Positions 19,982-29,361 of a stretch of 64,000 bases of DNA are shown here, piece by piece. Position numbers and translations under genes: made by a program. This stretch comes from Flavobacterium psychrotrophum (GTDB lineage Bacteria > Bacteroidota > Bacteroidia > Flavobacteriales > Flavobacteriaceae). Positions within the stretch are counted from its first letter, which is position 1. The number at the start of each line of letters is the position of its first letter. The notes below the pieces were generated by a model that saw only the letters and a list, made by a program, of their open reading frames with translations, searched no databases and was not told the origin of the DNA. The stretch covers positions 1,674,001 through 1,738,000 of the forward strand of contig NZ_CP031557.1 of NCBI RefSeq assembly GCF_003403075.1, given 5' to 3'.

Positions 19982-22081
19982 ATGAACAACCTACTCGAAA
20001 CCCCCATAGAATACCTTAAAGGTGTGGGTCCGGCACGCGGAGAGCTGCTCCGGAAAGAGCTGGGTATTCATAAATATGCCGACCTGCTCAACCTTTACCC
20101 CAACCGCTATATAGACCGTACCCGCTATTACCGCATTAACGAGCTTATGAACAGCGGCAGCGAAGTACAGGTAGTTGGTAAGGTTATCCACCTTAAAACA
20201 TTAGGAGAAAAACGCACCCGCCTTGTTGCTACTTTTACCGATGGTACTGGTGAAATGGAACTGGTTTGGTTTCAGGGGCAAAAATGGATTCGGGAAAATA
20301 TTAAACTCAACGCTCCGTATGTAATTTTTGGCAAAGCAAGTGCCTTTAACGGCGTGTTTAATATGGCACACCCTGAAATGGAGCCAATGGCAGAACACGA
20401 GGCAAGTCTTCGCAGTGCCATGCAGCCCATTTACCCCAGCACCGAAAAGCTAACGCAACGCGGCATTACAAATAAGGTTGTAAACAAAATAATGCAGCAG
20501 GTATTTACCGAAACACAGGCATTATTTACTGAAGTACTCTCGCCCGCCCTTTTAAAAGAACTGGATTTGCTGCCTAAAAATGCAGCATTGTTTAATATTC
20601 ATTTCCCAAAGAGCCAGGATTTATTATTGAGGGCACAATTCAGGCTTAAGTTTGAGGAATTGTTTTTTATTCAGCTACAGCTGATTACCAAAAACCTGGT
20701 ACGAAAGCATAAAATTAAAGGCCACCCTTTTGGCAATGTGGGTGAATACTTTACTGATTTTTATAACAATCATTTGCCTTTTGAGCTGACCAATGCGCAA
20801 AAGCGTGTTATAAAAGAAATACGTAATGACATGGGGCAACCCGCCCAAATGAACCGCCTGTTGCAAGGCGATGTAGGTTCGGGTAAAACCATCGTGGCGC
20901 TTATGAGTATGCTGCTGGCGCTCGATAACGGTTTTCAGGCATGCCTTATGGCACCTACCGAGATTTTGGCCAACCAGCATTTTATGGGACTTAGCGAACT
21001 TGCTACCCCGCTGGGCATCAATATCAAAATACTTACAGGCTCTACTAAAACTGCCGAAAGGCGTATTATTCACGAATCACTGGAGAGTGGCGAACTGCAC
21101 ATTATCATCGGCACACATGCCCTTTTAGAAGATAAGGTGAAGTTTAAAAACCTTGGGCTTGCCGTAATAGACGAGCAGCACCGCTTTGGTGTAGAGCAGC
21201 GCAGCAAACTCTGGAAAAAGAACGAAATACCGCCACATGTGCTGGTTATGACTGCCACACCTATTCCGCGTACGCTTGCCATGAGCCTCTATGGAGATCT
21301 TGATATTTCGGTTATTGATGAGCTGCCACCGGGACGCAAACCCATACAAACCGTGCACCGGTATGATGGTAACCGTCTTAAGGTTTGGAAATTCCTGAAA
21401 GACGAAATAGCTAAAGGCCGCCAGGTATATATTGTATATCCTTTAATTCAGGAAAGTGAAAAGATGGACTACAAAGACCTGATGGATGGCTACGAAAGCA
21501 TTTCGCGCGATTTTCCACTGCCGCAATATAGCGTGAGTATTGTTCACGGTAAAATGAAACCCGCCGAAAAAGACAGTGAAATGGCACGTTTTGCTGCCAA
21601 TAAAACCAACATTATGGTAGCTACAACGGTTATAGAAGTAGGCGTTAATGTACCTAATGCCAGTGTTATGGTTATAGAAAGTGCAGAGCGTTTTGGCCTG
21701 AGTCAGCTGCATCAGCTACGCGGGCGCGTAGGCCGTGGTGCAGACCAGAGTTATTGTATATTGATGACAGGGGAAAAACTGAGCAACGATACCAAGACCC
21801 GCCTGGAAACCATGTGCCGCACTAACGATGGTTTTGAAATTGCCGAAGTAGACCTCAAATTACGTGGCCCCGGTGATATTATGGGAACCCAGCAAAGCGG
21901 TGTGCTTAATCTGCAGATAGCAGACCTGGTTAAAGACCGCGACATTTTGATGCTTGCCCGCCAGTATGCCATTGCATTACTAAAAGCAGACCCTGGTATG
22001 AACCTGCCCGAAAACGCTGCCCTGCGCAATGCTTATATTGAGCTTACCAAGAAGAAAAATATCTGGAATTATATTTCTTAG
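19982..22081 (+). CDS. recG: ATP-dependent DNA helicase RecG
   Basis: This 699-residue superfamily 2 helicase remodels stalled forks and Holliday junctions. The N-terminal wedge/OB domain (about 1-180, LKGVGPARGELLRKELGI) is followed by Walker A GDVGSGKTIVA, DEQH (VIDEQHRFGVEQR), TATPIPRTLA, and the C-terminal motifs GRVGRGADQSYC and the TRG-like RGPGDIMGTQQSG. Length is normal. The ATG lies 5 nt beyond the tRNA-like fragment, so its promoter must overlap that region. Confidence 0.97.
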   Translation: MNNLLETPIEYLKGVGPARGELLRKELGIHKYADLLNLYPNRYIDRTRYYRINELMNSGSEVQVVGKVIHLKTLGEKRTRLVATFTDGTGEMELVWFQGQKWIRENIKLNAPYVIFGKASAFNGVFNMAHPEMEPMAEHEASLRSAMQPIYPSTEKLTQRGITNKVVNKIMQQVFTETQALFTEVLSPALLKELDLLPKNAALFNIHFPKSQDLLLRAQFRLKFEELFFIQLQLITKNLVRKHKIKGHPFGNVGEYFTDFYNNHLPFELTNAQKRVIKEIRNDMGQPAQMNRLLQGDVGSGKTIVALMSMLLALDNGFQACLMAPTEILANQHFMGLSELATPLGINIKILTGSTKTAERRIIHESLESGELHIIIGTHALLEDKVKFKNLGLAVIDEQHRFGVEQRSKLWKKNEIPPHVLVMTATPIPRTLAMSLYGDLDISVIDELPPGRKPIQTVHRYDGNRLKVWKFLKDEIAKGRQVYIVYPLIQESEKMDYKDLMDGYESISRDFPLPQYSVSIVHGKMKPAEKDSEMARFAANKTNIMVATTVIEVGVNVPNASVMVIESAERFGLSQLHQLRGRVGRGADQSYCILMTGEKLSNDTKTRLETMCRTNDGFEIAEVDLKLRGPGDIMGTQQSGVLNLQIADLVKDRDILMLARQYAIALLKADPGMNLPENAALRNAYIELTKKKNIWNYIS

Positions 22082-22156
22082 TCAAAATTTAGTGTTTTAA
22101 CGCAACCGTTTGCAATGTACTGTATCTCATAAGTATAACCAATTAAAATTTATCTT

Positions 22157-22576
22157 ATGAAAAAGATGCTACTATTAGTTACAGGTCTTGTATTATTAAT
22201 AGCCTGTAACAATGACAATGATGAGAACCAAACTCTTGTCAGCACTTCAATTCTTGGAGAATGGACCTTAACCGAGGTACTGGCAGATCCCGGAGATGGT
22301 TCAGGCAGATTTCAGCCGGTGCAAAGTAATAAAACACTTACATTTAACAACAATGGCGAGGTATTTAGCAATGGAGACATCTGCAGTATCAATTCTGAAA
22401 CTGCCGTGGCTACAAATGGTACATTTTCTGAAGAAAATCATCGTATTACCGGGAGATGTACTGCTACAGGCTACCCTATTATCTATGAAATTGACGCCAA
22501 TGACAATTTAATACTAAACCATCCCTGCATAGAATCATGTAGAGAAAAATACACAAGAATATTACAAGACTGGTAG
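22157..22576 (+). CDS. Lipocalin-like lipoprotein
   Basis: This 139-residue lipoprotein has a signal ending at Cys17 (LLIAC), an Asp/Asn-rich tether, and a body with the lipocalin-like pattern SILGEWTLTEV...KTLTFNNNGEV common in small Bacteroidota lipoproteins. Two C-terminal Cys (CIESC) may form a disulfide. Ligand and role are unknown. It follows recG after 75 nt with no terminator seen between. Confidence 0.75.
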   Translation: MKKMLLLVTGLVLLIACNNDNDENQTLVSTSILGEWTLTEVLADPGDGSGRFQPVQSNKTLTFNNNGEVFSNGDICSINSETAVATNGTFSEENHRITGRCTATGYPIIYEIDANDNLILNHPCIESCREKYTRILQDW

Positions 22577-22675
22577 TTGAACACTATTGTTTCTAAAAGA
22601 AACAATTAACACTACGTTAACCGCCATCTTATGTTTGTATCCGTAAATTTATAGGAAATAAACATACAAAATAAC

Positions 22676-23467
22676 ATGAGTTCATTTAACGGAAAAACGG
22701 TAATTATTACCGGCGGTGCAATGGGGCTTGGCCTTGCTGCTGCAAAAGTTTTGGCACAAAAAGGTGCTAACCTTGCCATTGTTGATTATAACGAAGAAGC
22801 TCTTAATAAGGCAAAAGCTGATATTAGTAGCCTTGCACACCAAGCAAAAATACTTACTATAGTTGCCGACGTTTCCAGCGAGGAGGCGGTTAAAAATTAT
22901 GTAGATAAAACAGTAGCCGAATTTGGCACAATAGACGGGTTTTACAACAATGCGGGCATAGAGGGTAAACAGGCACCTATAATTTCATATGATATAGAAG
23001 TGTTTAAAAAGGTAATCGACATAAACCTGCTTGGCGTATATTATGGCCTGCGCTATGTAATACCTGTAATGCAGAAAAATGGCGGCGGCAGGATTGTTAA
23101 TGTAGCTTCAGTGGGCGGTATACGCGGTGTTGTAAACCAGATGCCTTATGTGGCGAGTAAACACGCAGTTTCGGGTATGACAAAGAACGCAGCTATCGAA
23201 TATGGTAAGGATAATATCTTTACCAATGCCATCGCACCCGGAGCTATACTTACCCCTATGGTAGCAGAGGCATTTAAACAGGTTAACCCCGCTGACCCCA
23301 AAGCTGCCGAAGCAGAATATGCACAGCGCAACCCTACCCGCAGGCTGGGACAACCGGAGGAAGTTGGGCACCTGGTTGCATTTTTACTAAGTGATGAGTG
23401 TAACTATGTAAATGGGCAAACCATTGCTATAGATGGTGGTGAGAGTAACCTTTACGGAAATTCGTAA
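22676..23467 (+). CDS. Short-chain dehydrogenase/reductase
   Basis: The 263-residue classical SDR has the NAD(P)-binding GGAMGLGLA near residue 13, NNAG, the catalytic Ser in NVASVGGIRG and YxxxK (YVASK) near residue 158, and the C-terminal GQTIAIDGGESN typical of glucose/3-oxoacyl reductase-like members. VDYN after beta-2 (Asp rather than Arg) suggests NAD(H) preference. The substrate is unknown. A terminator follows. Confidence 0.9.
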   Translation: MSSFNGKTVIITGGAMGLGLAAAKVLAQKGANLAIVDYNEEALNKAKADISSLAHQAKILTIVADVSSEEAVKNYVDKTVAEFGTIDGFYNNAGIEGKQAPIISYDIEVFKKVIDINLLGVYYGLRYVIPVMQKNGGGRIVNVASVGGIRGVVNQMPYVASKHAVSGMTKNAAIEYGKDNIFTNAIAPGAILTPMVAEAFKQVNPADPKAAEAEYAQRNPTRRLGQPEEVGHLVAFLLSDECNYVNGQTIAIDGGESNLYGNS

Positions 23468-23472
23468 TTATA

Positions 23473-23496
23473 ATTTTTACGATATATCGTAAAAAT
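23473..23496. repeat. 24-bp perfect palindrome downstream of the SDR gene
   Basis: Each half is ATTTTTACGATA followed by its exact complement, so the site can be a small hairpin or a protein-binding site. It lies 6 nt after the SDR stop and 6 nt before the terminator stem. Confidence 0.6.
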
Positions 23497-23502
23497 CACA
23501 AG

Positions 23503-23533
23503 CGAGCGATACAATAGTGTCGCTCGTTTTTTT
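23503..23533 (+). terminator. Terminator of the SDR gene
   Basis: CGAGCGATAC and GTGTCGCTCG form a 10-bp stem (one G-U) with loop AATA, followed by seven T residues. Confidence 0.9.
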
Positions 23534-23697
23534 GTTCATAGTGTAATCTAATTTTTCTTTGACTCCTGAAATTGTGTAATGAAGAAAAAGACAAGAATAT
23601 ATCCACTAAACGGCTAAAATTGTCCGTTCGTCTACACAAATGGGCAGTTAGTCTATTTATTCATCAAATAACATTAATTATGTCGGATATTTGTACT

Positions 23698-23770
23698 GTT
23701 AATTTCTAGCAAATTAACATTGGTTGGTTGGTTTTGTAATGCCCCTCTACTTCGAGGGGCATTACTGTTT
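23698..23770 (+). ncRNA. Candidate small RNA with two hairpins and its own terminator
   Basis: In the 420-bp spacer between the SDR and repair genes, GTTAATTT/AAATTAAC (23698-23718) forms a perfect 8-bp hairpin. A single-stranded linker with three TTGG repeats follows. Then GTAATGCCCCTC/GAGGGGCATTAC (23736-23765) forms a perfect 12-bp stem with a T-rich tail. The SDR gene already has its own terminator 200 bp earlier, so this second one has no protein gene to serve. A GATATTTG box (23686-23693) is one base off the -7 consensus. A 9-codon ORF (23680-23709) also ends in hairpin 1. The remaining spacer shows nothing else clear. Confidence 0.45.
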
Positions 23771-23887
23771 TTAAGATATTTATTAGTTGGTTAGCAAACT
23801 TTAGAACTACACTTAACCGTTAAACTTCCCCTAAACCAACACCACAAAATCTTTACAGTTTGTAACTTTATATAAAACTGTATCCTA

Positions 23888-24925
23888 ATGAAACAGCCCC
23901 TGCTGGCATTTAACGACAAAGGCATATACTGCGCACAGGCCGATGTGTACCTTGACCCATGGCGTGCGGTACCAAAGGCTATTATAACACATGGGCATGC
24001 CGACCATTCCCGCTGGGGTCATGGCAGTTATATTACCAACCACATGAATGTGCCCATAATACAGCACCGCCTGGGTAATATCAACGTTACCGGCAAGGCG
24101 TGGGGCGAAACCTTTACCATAAACGGTGTTACGTTCTCTTTTCATCCTGCCGGTCACATAGTGGGCAGCGCTCAGGTACGGGTAGAACATAAGGGCGAAG
24201 TATGTGTATTTACGGGCGACTACAAAACCGAAGACGACGGCCTTTCCACACCTTACGAAGTAGTTAAATGCCACACATTTATTACTGAAAATACCTTTGG
24301 GCTGCCCTGCTTTAAATGGACACCACAAGCCGAGGTAATGAACGATGTAAACACCTGGTGGTCGCAAAACCGTGCTGAGGGACAAACGTCTGTGCTATTT
24401 GGCTATACATTGGGCAAGGCACAGCGATTACTAAAACATCTAGACCCATCCATTGGGCGCATATACACGCATGGCGCGGTAGAAAACATGACGCAGGTAC
24501 TCCGCCAGATGGTTGACTTTCCTGAAACCATACGCATTACTGCCGAAACTAAAAAGGAAGACCTGCTGGGTAGTATGGTACTGGCACCGCCCAGTGCACA
24601 CGGCACTACATGGATAAGAAAAATGACACCTTATGTAACGGGTTCTGCCAGTGGTTGGATGGCATTTCGCGGCGCGCGCAGAAGGCGGGCCATTGATAAA
24701 GGCTTTGTGCTTTCAGACCATTGCGACTGGGCAGGCCTGCTGGAAAGCATTCAGGCTACGGGTGCCGAAAAGATAATATGCACCCACGGCTATAGCGATA
24801 TATTTAGCACCTACCTGCGCGAGATAGGCTATGATGCCCGTACCGAAAAAACCCAGTACGAAGGCGACGAGGGCGAAACCGAAACTAAAGAACCGGAAAC
24901 TGTTCCGGAGGGGGAGGGCCTATAA
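23888..24925 (+). CDS. Ligase-associated DNA exonuclease (MBL/beta-CASP family)
   Basis: The 345-residue metallo-beta-lactamase-fold protein matches the ligase-associated exonuclease family (TIGR04122). The zinc motif is THGHADHS (HxHxDH) near residue 38, with HPAGHIVGSAQV and FTGDYKTEDDG following in the expected order. It would process DNA ends for the ATP-dependent ligase whose ATG directly follows its stop codon. The last 20 residues are a Glu/Thr-rich tail (EGETETKEPETVPEGEG). It is the first gene of the repair set. Confidence 0.93.
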   Translation: MKQPLLAFNDKGIYCAQADVYLDPWRAVPKAIITHGHADHSRWGHGSYITNHMNVPIIQHRLGNINVTGKAWGETFTINGVTFSFHPAGHIVGSAQVRVEHKGEVCVFTGDYKTEDDGLSTPYEVVKCHTFITENTFGLPCFKWTPQAEVMNDVNTWWSQNRAEGQTSVLFGYTLGKAQRLLKHLDPSIGRIYTHGAVENMTQVLRQMVDFPETIRITAETKKEDLLGSMVLAPPSAHGTTWIRKMTPYVTGSASGWMAFRGARRRRAIDKGFVLSDHCDWAGLLESIQATGAEKIICTHGYSDIFSTYLREIGYDARTEKTQYEGDEGETETKEPETVPEGEGL

Positions 24926-26530
24926 ATGCAAAACTTTGCCGAACTTATAAAAACGCTGGATAGCAGCAATAAGACTAACGTAAAGGTGGAAGCCCTTACG
25001 CAATACTTCCTTGCGGCCAGCGATGCTGACAGGGTCTGGACAATTGCCATACTCTCGCACCGCCGTCCGCCGCGCCCGGTTAATACCAATTTACTTAGGC
25101 TGTGGGCATCAGAGTTGGCAGGCATTCCGCTATGGCTGTTCGAAGACAGCTACCACATTGTGGGCGACCTTGCCGAAACTATTGCCCTCGTAATCCCTGC
25201 TTCTAAAGACCACAGCGAAAAAACGTTAACGGAGTTTGTGGAGGAGATGATTACGCTCAAAAAGAAATCGGATACTGAGAAAAAAGAATATTTACATACC
25301 AACTGGCTTTCGCTCAATTATTACGAACGCTTTGTGTTTACCAAACTTATTACAGGGAGCTTCCGAATCGGCGTAAGCCAAAAGCTGATGACTCGTGCAC
25401 TCAGCAAAGCTACCGGCGTAGACGAAGACGTACTGGCCTATAAACTTATGGGCGAATGGGATCCGGCACGCATTAGTTTTCAGGATCTGGTGCTGGAAGA
25501 AAACCCGCAGGATTTCCTGTCCAAGCCCTACCCTTTTTATCTGGCGTATGCCGTAGAGGGCGAAGTTGAGGATTTGGGCGACGTAAGCAACTGGAGCGCC
25601 GAGCATAAGTGGGATGGCATCCGTAGTCAGAGCATTATCCGTAATGACCAGTTGTATGTGTGGAGCCGTGGCGAAGAACTGGTTACCGATAAGTACCCGG
25701 AATTTAATAGCTTCCTGGGCATAATCCCGAACGGTACGGTTGTCGATGGCGAAATTTTACCGTGGACGGATGGCGGCATCGGTTCTTTCAACGATCTTCA
25801 AACCCGCATTGGCCGCAAGGTAGTTACTCCTGCCCTGCTCAAAAAAACGCCGGTCATCATTCGCGCATACGACTTACTGGAATATAACGGCGAAGACATC
25901 CGCGCCCTGCCGTATATCGAACGCCGTAAGTTGTTGGAACAATTATACGAAACGATAAAAGATTACGGATTGCCGCTGCAATTATCTGAAAGGATACAAC
26001 TCAGCAACTGGGATGAAGCATTACATGAGAAAGCTAAAGCGCGGGAACTACGTAGTGAGGGCCTGATGTTTAAACGAAATGATTCAAACTACGGCGTGGG
26101 CCGTAAAAAAGGCGACTGGTGGAAGTGGAAACTTGACCCTTTTAGCATTGATGCCGTACTTACCTATGCCATGCGGGGCAGTGGCCGCCGCGCCACCCTG
26201 TTTACCGATTATACCTTCGCGCTCTGGCAAACCAATGAAGACGGCACTAAAGAGCTGGTCACCTTTGCTAAGGCATATTCCGGTCTGACCGATGCGGAGT
26301 TCAGGATGGTAGATGACTTTATTAAAAAGAATACATTAGACAGGTTTGGCCCTGTGCGCAGCGTTACACCCAAACTTGTTTTTGAAATAGGCTTTGAGGG
26401 CATTGCCTTTTCCGGCAGGCACAAAAGCGGTGTCGCCACACGCTTCCCGAGGATACTGCGGTGGCGACATGACAAGACCATTGAAGATGCAAATAGTATT
26501 GATGATTTAAAAGACATGATACCGAAGTGA
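24926..26530 (+). CDS. ATP-dependent DNA ligase, bacterial repair type
   Basis: This 534-residue ligase has an N-terminal DNA-binding domain (1-200), the adenylation domain with the lysine of motif I in EHKWDGIRSQ (KxDG, about residue 230), motif III VDGEILPW, motif IV EGLMFKR, motif V WWKWKLDP, and a C-terminal OB domain. It fits TIGR04120, the ligase of the four-gene ligase-associated cluster, rather than the replicative NAD+ ligase. It is co-transcribed with the exonuclease. Confidence 0.95.
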   Translation: MQNFAELIKTLDSSNKTNVKVEALTQYFLAASDADRVWTIAILSHRRPPRPVNTNLLRLWASELAGIPLWLFEDSYHIVGDLAETIALVIPASKDHSEKTLTEFVEEMITLKKKSDTEKKEYLHTNWLSLNYYERFVFTKLITGSFRIGVSQKLMTRALSKATGVDEDVLAYKLMGEWDPARISFQDLVLEENPQDFLSKPYPFYLAYAVEGEVEDLGDVSNWSAEHKWDGIRSQSIIRNDQLYVWSRGEELVTDKYPEFNSFLGIIPNGTVVDGEILPWTDGGIGSFNDLQTRIGRKVVTPALLKKTPVIIRAYDLLEYNGEDIRALPYIERRKLLEQLYETIKDYGLPLQLSERIQLSNWDEALHEKAKARELRSEGLMFKRNDSNYGVGRKKGDWWKWKLDPFSIDAVLTYAMRGSGRRATLFTDYTFALWQTNEDGTKELVTFAKAYSGLTDAEFRMVDDFIKKNTLDRFGPVRSVTPKLVFEIGFEGIAFSGRHKSGVATRFPRILRWRHDKTIEDANSIDDLKDMIPK

Positions 26531-26536
26531 GTCTTT

Positions 26537-26660
26537 TTATTCCGCAAAGTTTCACAAAGCAGACGCAAAGAATCGCAAAGGCATAGCATACACTTAAAAA
26601 CTTTGTGCGACTTTGCGCCTCCTTCGTGTGTCTTTGTGTAACAACTTTCATAAAAAACAA
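26537..26660. repeat. Degenerate inverted repeat between ligase and helicase genes
   Basis: The left part is rich in CGCAAAG and TTTCACAAAG words and the right part in their complements (CTTTGTG, CTTTGCG, CTTTGTGTAAC), giving an imperfect long hairpin. A related copy of the right half lies at about 29301-29339. Repeats of this kind are widespread between genes in flavobacteria. The in-frame extension of the helicase ORF into this repeat is not coding. Confidence 0.65.
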
Positions 26661-26675
26661 CAACAAACCAAAAAC

Positions 26676-29144
26676 ATGAACAGGGAACAGCTTTTCGATA
26701 TTGCTACAAACTGGTTTACGAGCCGGGGGTGGAAACCGTTCCCATTCCAGACCCAAACATGGACCGCTTTTTTACAGGGAAAGCACGGCCTGCTTAATGC
26801 CCCTACCGGTAGCGGCAAAACCTATGCCCTGTGGGTACCCATTGTTTTAGACTATATTAAAAACAACCCTGATTATAAAACCAAACACAAACCGGGGCTT
26901 AAAGCCATCTGGATTACGCCACTACGCGCATTGTCGGTTGAAATAAAACAAGCCGCAGAGCGTGTAGCTAATGAACTTGAGACGGGACTTACCGTGGGGG
27001 TGCGCACCGGAGATACGTCGGCAGCCGACAGGACGAAGCAAAAAAAGACGATGCCCGACCTCCTGATTACCACTCCTGAAAGTATGCAGTTAATGCTCGC
27101 CAGTAAAGACTATGCCACTACCTTTAAAAACTGCGGCGCCATTATCATTGATGAGTGGCATGAGCTATTGGGTACTAAACGCGGCGTGCAGGTAGAACTG
27201 GCCTTAAGCCGGTTGAAGCATATAGCGCCAAAACTCCGCATCTGGGGTATATCGGCAACCATAGGCAACCTGCAACAGGCATTAGAAGTATTAGTGGGCA
27301 CAAGCAGCGAAGCGATAAATAATGCTGTAATGATCAGGGCGCACATCAATAAAAAGATCAATGTAATATCTGCCATACCAGATAAGATGGATGCTTACCC
27401 CTGGCGCGGACATATGGGGTTGCACCTTGTAGCAGAAGTAGCAGAGATCATCAAAAAAAGTCGTACCACACTCATCTTTTGCAATACGCGCTCGCAATGT
27501 GAACTGTGGTTTCAGGCATTACTGAATAAATATCCTGAATTTGCGGGAGAGCTTGCCATGCACCACGGCAGCATAGCCAGAGAAACCCGTCAGTGGGTAG
27601 AGCAGGCCATTCGAGATGAACAGCTTAAGGCGGTGGTGTGTACGTCCAGTTTAGATTTAGGTGTAGACTTCGCACCTGTAGAAACCGTGGTTCAGGTAGG
27701 CGGGCCTAAAGGTGTTGCGCGTTTTTTACAACGGGCAGGCCGCAGTGGGCACCGCCCGGGGCAGGAGAGCAACATCTACTTTCTTGCAACACATGCTATA
27801 GAGCTGGTTGAAGCCTCTGCCCTGCGACGTGCCGTGCAGGAAACCGTCGTGGAAGACCGCGTACCTTACCTAAACAGTTGGGATGTACTGGTACAATACC
27901 TTGTTACGCTTGCAGTAAGCGATGGTTTTTATCCCGATGAAATTTTTAAGGAGGTAAAAAGCAGCTTCTGCTATCAGGGCATGACAGAAGATGACTGGCA
28001 GTTTTGCCTCAACTATATTACCCGGGGCAGCCAGAGCCTGCACGCGTATGATGAATATAAGAAAGTAGAAATCGAGGCCGACGGTAAGTTTAAGGTAAAC
28101 AGCAAAACCGTTGCCCTGCGGCACAGGATGCAGATAGGCACCATAGTGGGCGACTCTGTAATGAATGTTAAGTTTCTTGGCGGAGGCTACATAGGCAATA
28201 TTGAAGAATGGTTTATTTCTAAACTAAGTCCCGGTGATACTTTTATTTTCGCAGGGCGCAAGCTGGAGCTGGTACGCGTGCGCACTATGGAAGTACTGGT
28301 GCGTATGGCAAGCCCGGGTGCCAAGGCCATGCACGCCAGCTGGATGGGTGGCCGCATGACGCTTTCGGCACAAATGAGCGAACTGATACGCGAAGAGCTT
28401 TATGCTGCCAATACCGATACCATGAGCCGTGAGCTGAAATCGCTCGCGCCAATGTTTGCCCGCCAGCGCAAAGAAAGCATTGTACCTACCGATAGCCAGT
28501 TTTTAATAGAAACCTTTAAGACTCGTGAGGGCTACCACGCCATATTTTACCCTTTTGAGGGGCGCTATGTACATGAGGCTTTAGCCAGCGTTATGGCTTA
28601 CCGCATAAGTTTGCTTACCCCAATAACATTCTCACTGGCATATAACGATTATGGTTTTGAGCTACTTTCTGACCAGGAAATAGACATGCAGCAGGTTCTT
28701 GACAACGACCTCTTTACCCCTACGCACCTGCACGCCGACCTTCAGCATAGCCTTAACGCTACAGAAATGGCGCGCCGAAAGTTTCGTGATATTGCAGTAA
28801 TAGCGGGGCTGGTTTTTACGGGCTATCCGGGTAAGGTGGTTAAGACCAAACACCTGCAAAGCAGCAGCCAACTTATTTTTGAAGTATTCCGCGATTATGA
28901 GCCTAATAACCTTTTGTTTCAGCAGGCCTATCGCGAAACCTTTGAACACCAGCTGGAAGAAGGCCGCCTACTCCTTGCCCTTGAACGCATACAACGACAG
29001 GAAATTGTATGGAAGCCCTGCGAAAAGCCTACACCTTTTAGCTTCCCGATAATAACCGACAGGCTGCGGGAACGCTTATCCTCCGAAACTTTAGCAGAGC
29101 GTATAAAGAAAATGACGGCAAGCTATATGAAGGGAATAGAGTAG
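26676..29144 (+). CDS. Ligase-associated DEXH-box DNA helicase (Lhr-core type)
   Basis: This 822-residue Lhr-like superfamily 2 helicase matches TIGR04121. Walker A is APTGSGKTYAL (about residue 45), the DExH box is IIDEWHELLG, motif III is ISATIGN, and motif VI is QRAGRSGHRPGQ; the Lhr winged-helix/core region follows. It would translocate on single-stranded DNA 3'-5' in repair with the ligase. The start at 26676 (MNREQLFD) is the first ATG outside the repeat. A 145-bp spacer with the repeat separates it from the ligase gene. Confidence 0.94.
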   Translation: MNREQLFDIATNWFTSRGWKPFPFQTQTWTAFLQGKHGLLNAPTGSGKTYALWVPIVLDYIKNNPDYKTKHKPGLKAIWITPLRALSVEIKQAAERVANELETGLTVGVRTGDTSAADRTKQKKTMPDLLITTPESMQLMLASKDYATTFKNCGAIIIDEWHELLGTKRGVQVELALSRLKHIAPKLRIWGISATIGNLQQALEVLVGTSSEAINNAVMIRAHINKKINVISAIPDKMDAYPWRGHMGLHLVAEVAEIIKKSRTTLIFCNTRSQCELWFQALLNKYPEFAGELAMHHGSIARETRQWVEQAIRDEQLKAVVCTSSLDLGVDFAPVETVVQVGGPKGVARFLQRAGRSGHRPGQESNIYFLATHAIELVEASALRRAVQETVVEDRVPYLNSWDVLVQYLVTLAVSDGFYPDEIFKEVKSSFCYQGMTEDDWQFCLNYITRGSQSLHAYDEYKKVEIEADGKFKVNSKTVALRHRMQIGTIVGDSVMNVKFLGGGYIGNIEEWFISKLSPGDTFIFAGRKLELVRVRTMEVLVRMASPGAKAMHASWMGGRMTLSAQMSELIREELYAANTDTMSRELKSLAPMFARQRKESIVPTDSQFLIETFKTREGYHAIFYPFEGRYVHEALASVMAYRISLLTPITFSLAYNDYGFELLSDQEIDMQQVLDNDLFTPTHLHADLQHSLNATEMARRKFRDIAVIAGLVFTGYPGKVVKTKHLQSSSQLIFEVFRDYEPNNLLFQQAYRETFEHQLEEGRLLLALERIQRQEIVWKPCEKPTPFSFPIITDRLRERLSSETLAERIKKMTASYMKGIE

Positions 29145-29154
29145 TTTTTCGACT

Positions 29155-29345
29155 GCCTGAATAATGGAACGCGGATGAAACGGATGCTTCGCAATCGCGG
29201 ATTTTCGCAGATTTATCTTAAGTGAAGCTATTCCCATTCTTTAGAGGGGTGTCCGTAGGGCGGGGTGATCAATTATCCAATCTAAAAATGAATAAAACCT
29301 TTGTGTAACTTTGCGTTTTCTTCGTGAAACTTTGCGAAATCCAAA
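29155..29345. repeat. Cluster of three intergenic repeat types
   Basis: Between helicase and pdeM are three A+T-poor words unlike the surroundings: a GGAACGCGGATGAAACGGAT/GCGGATTTTCGCAGATT element (29165-29212), a TTAGAGGGGTGTCCGTAGGG/GGGGTGATC element (29241-29269), and a CTTTGTGTAACTTTGCG element (29301-29339) related to the repeat at 26.5 kb. All three resemble common dispersed intergenic repeats of Bacteroidota. No ORF is present. Confidence 0.6.
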
Positions 29346-29361
29346 CCATGAAAGAGATTAA

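Noticed and set aside
23720-23735. G-quadruplex or tandem-repeat locus at the TTGG repeats
   Set aside because: Only three GG runs are present, too few for a stable intramolecular quadruplex, and three 4-nt units are too short to be called a repeat array.
26613-26675. Longer N terminus for the Lhr-like helicase
   Set aside because: These codons lie within an intergenic repeat and encode an atypical sequence; MNREQLFD at 26676 is the natural start.
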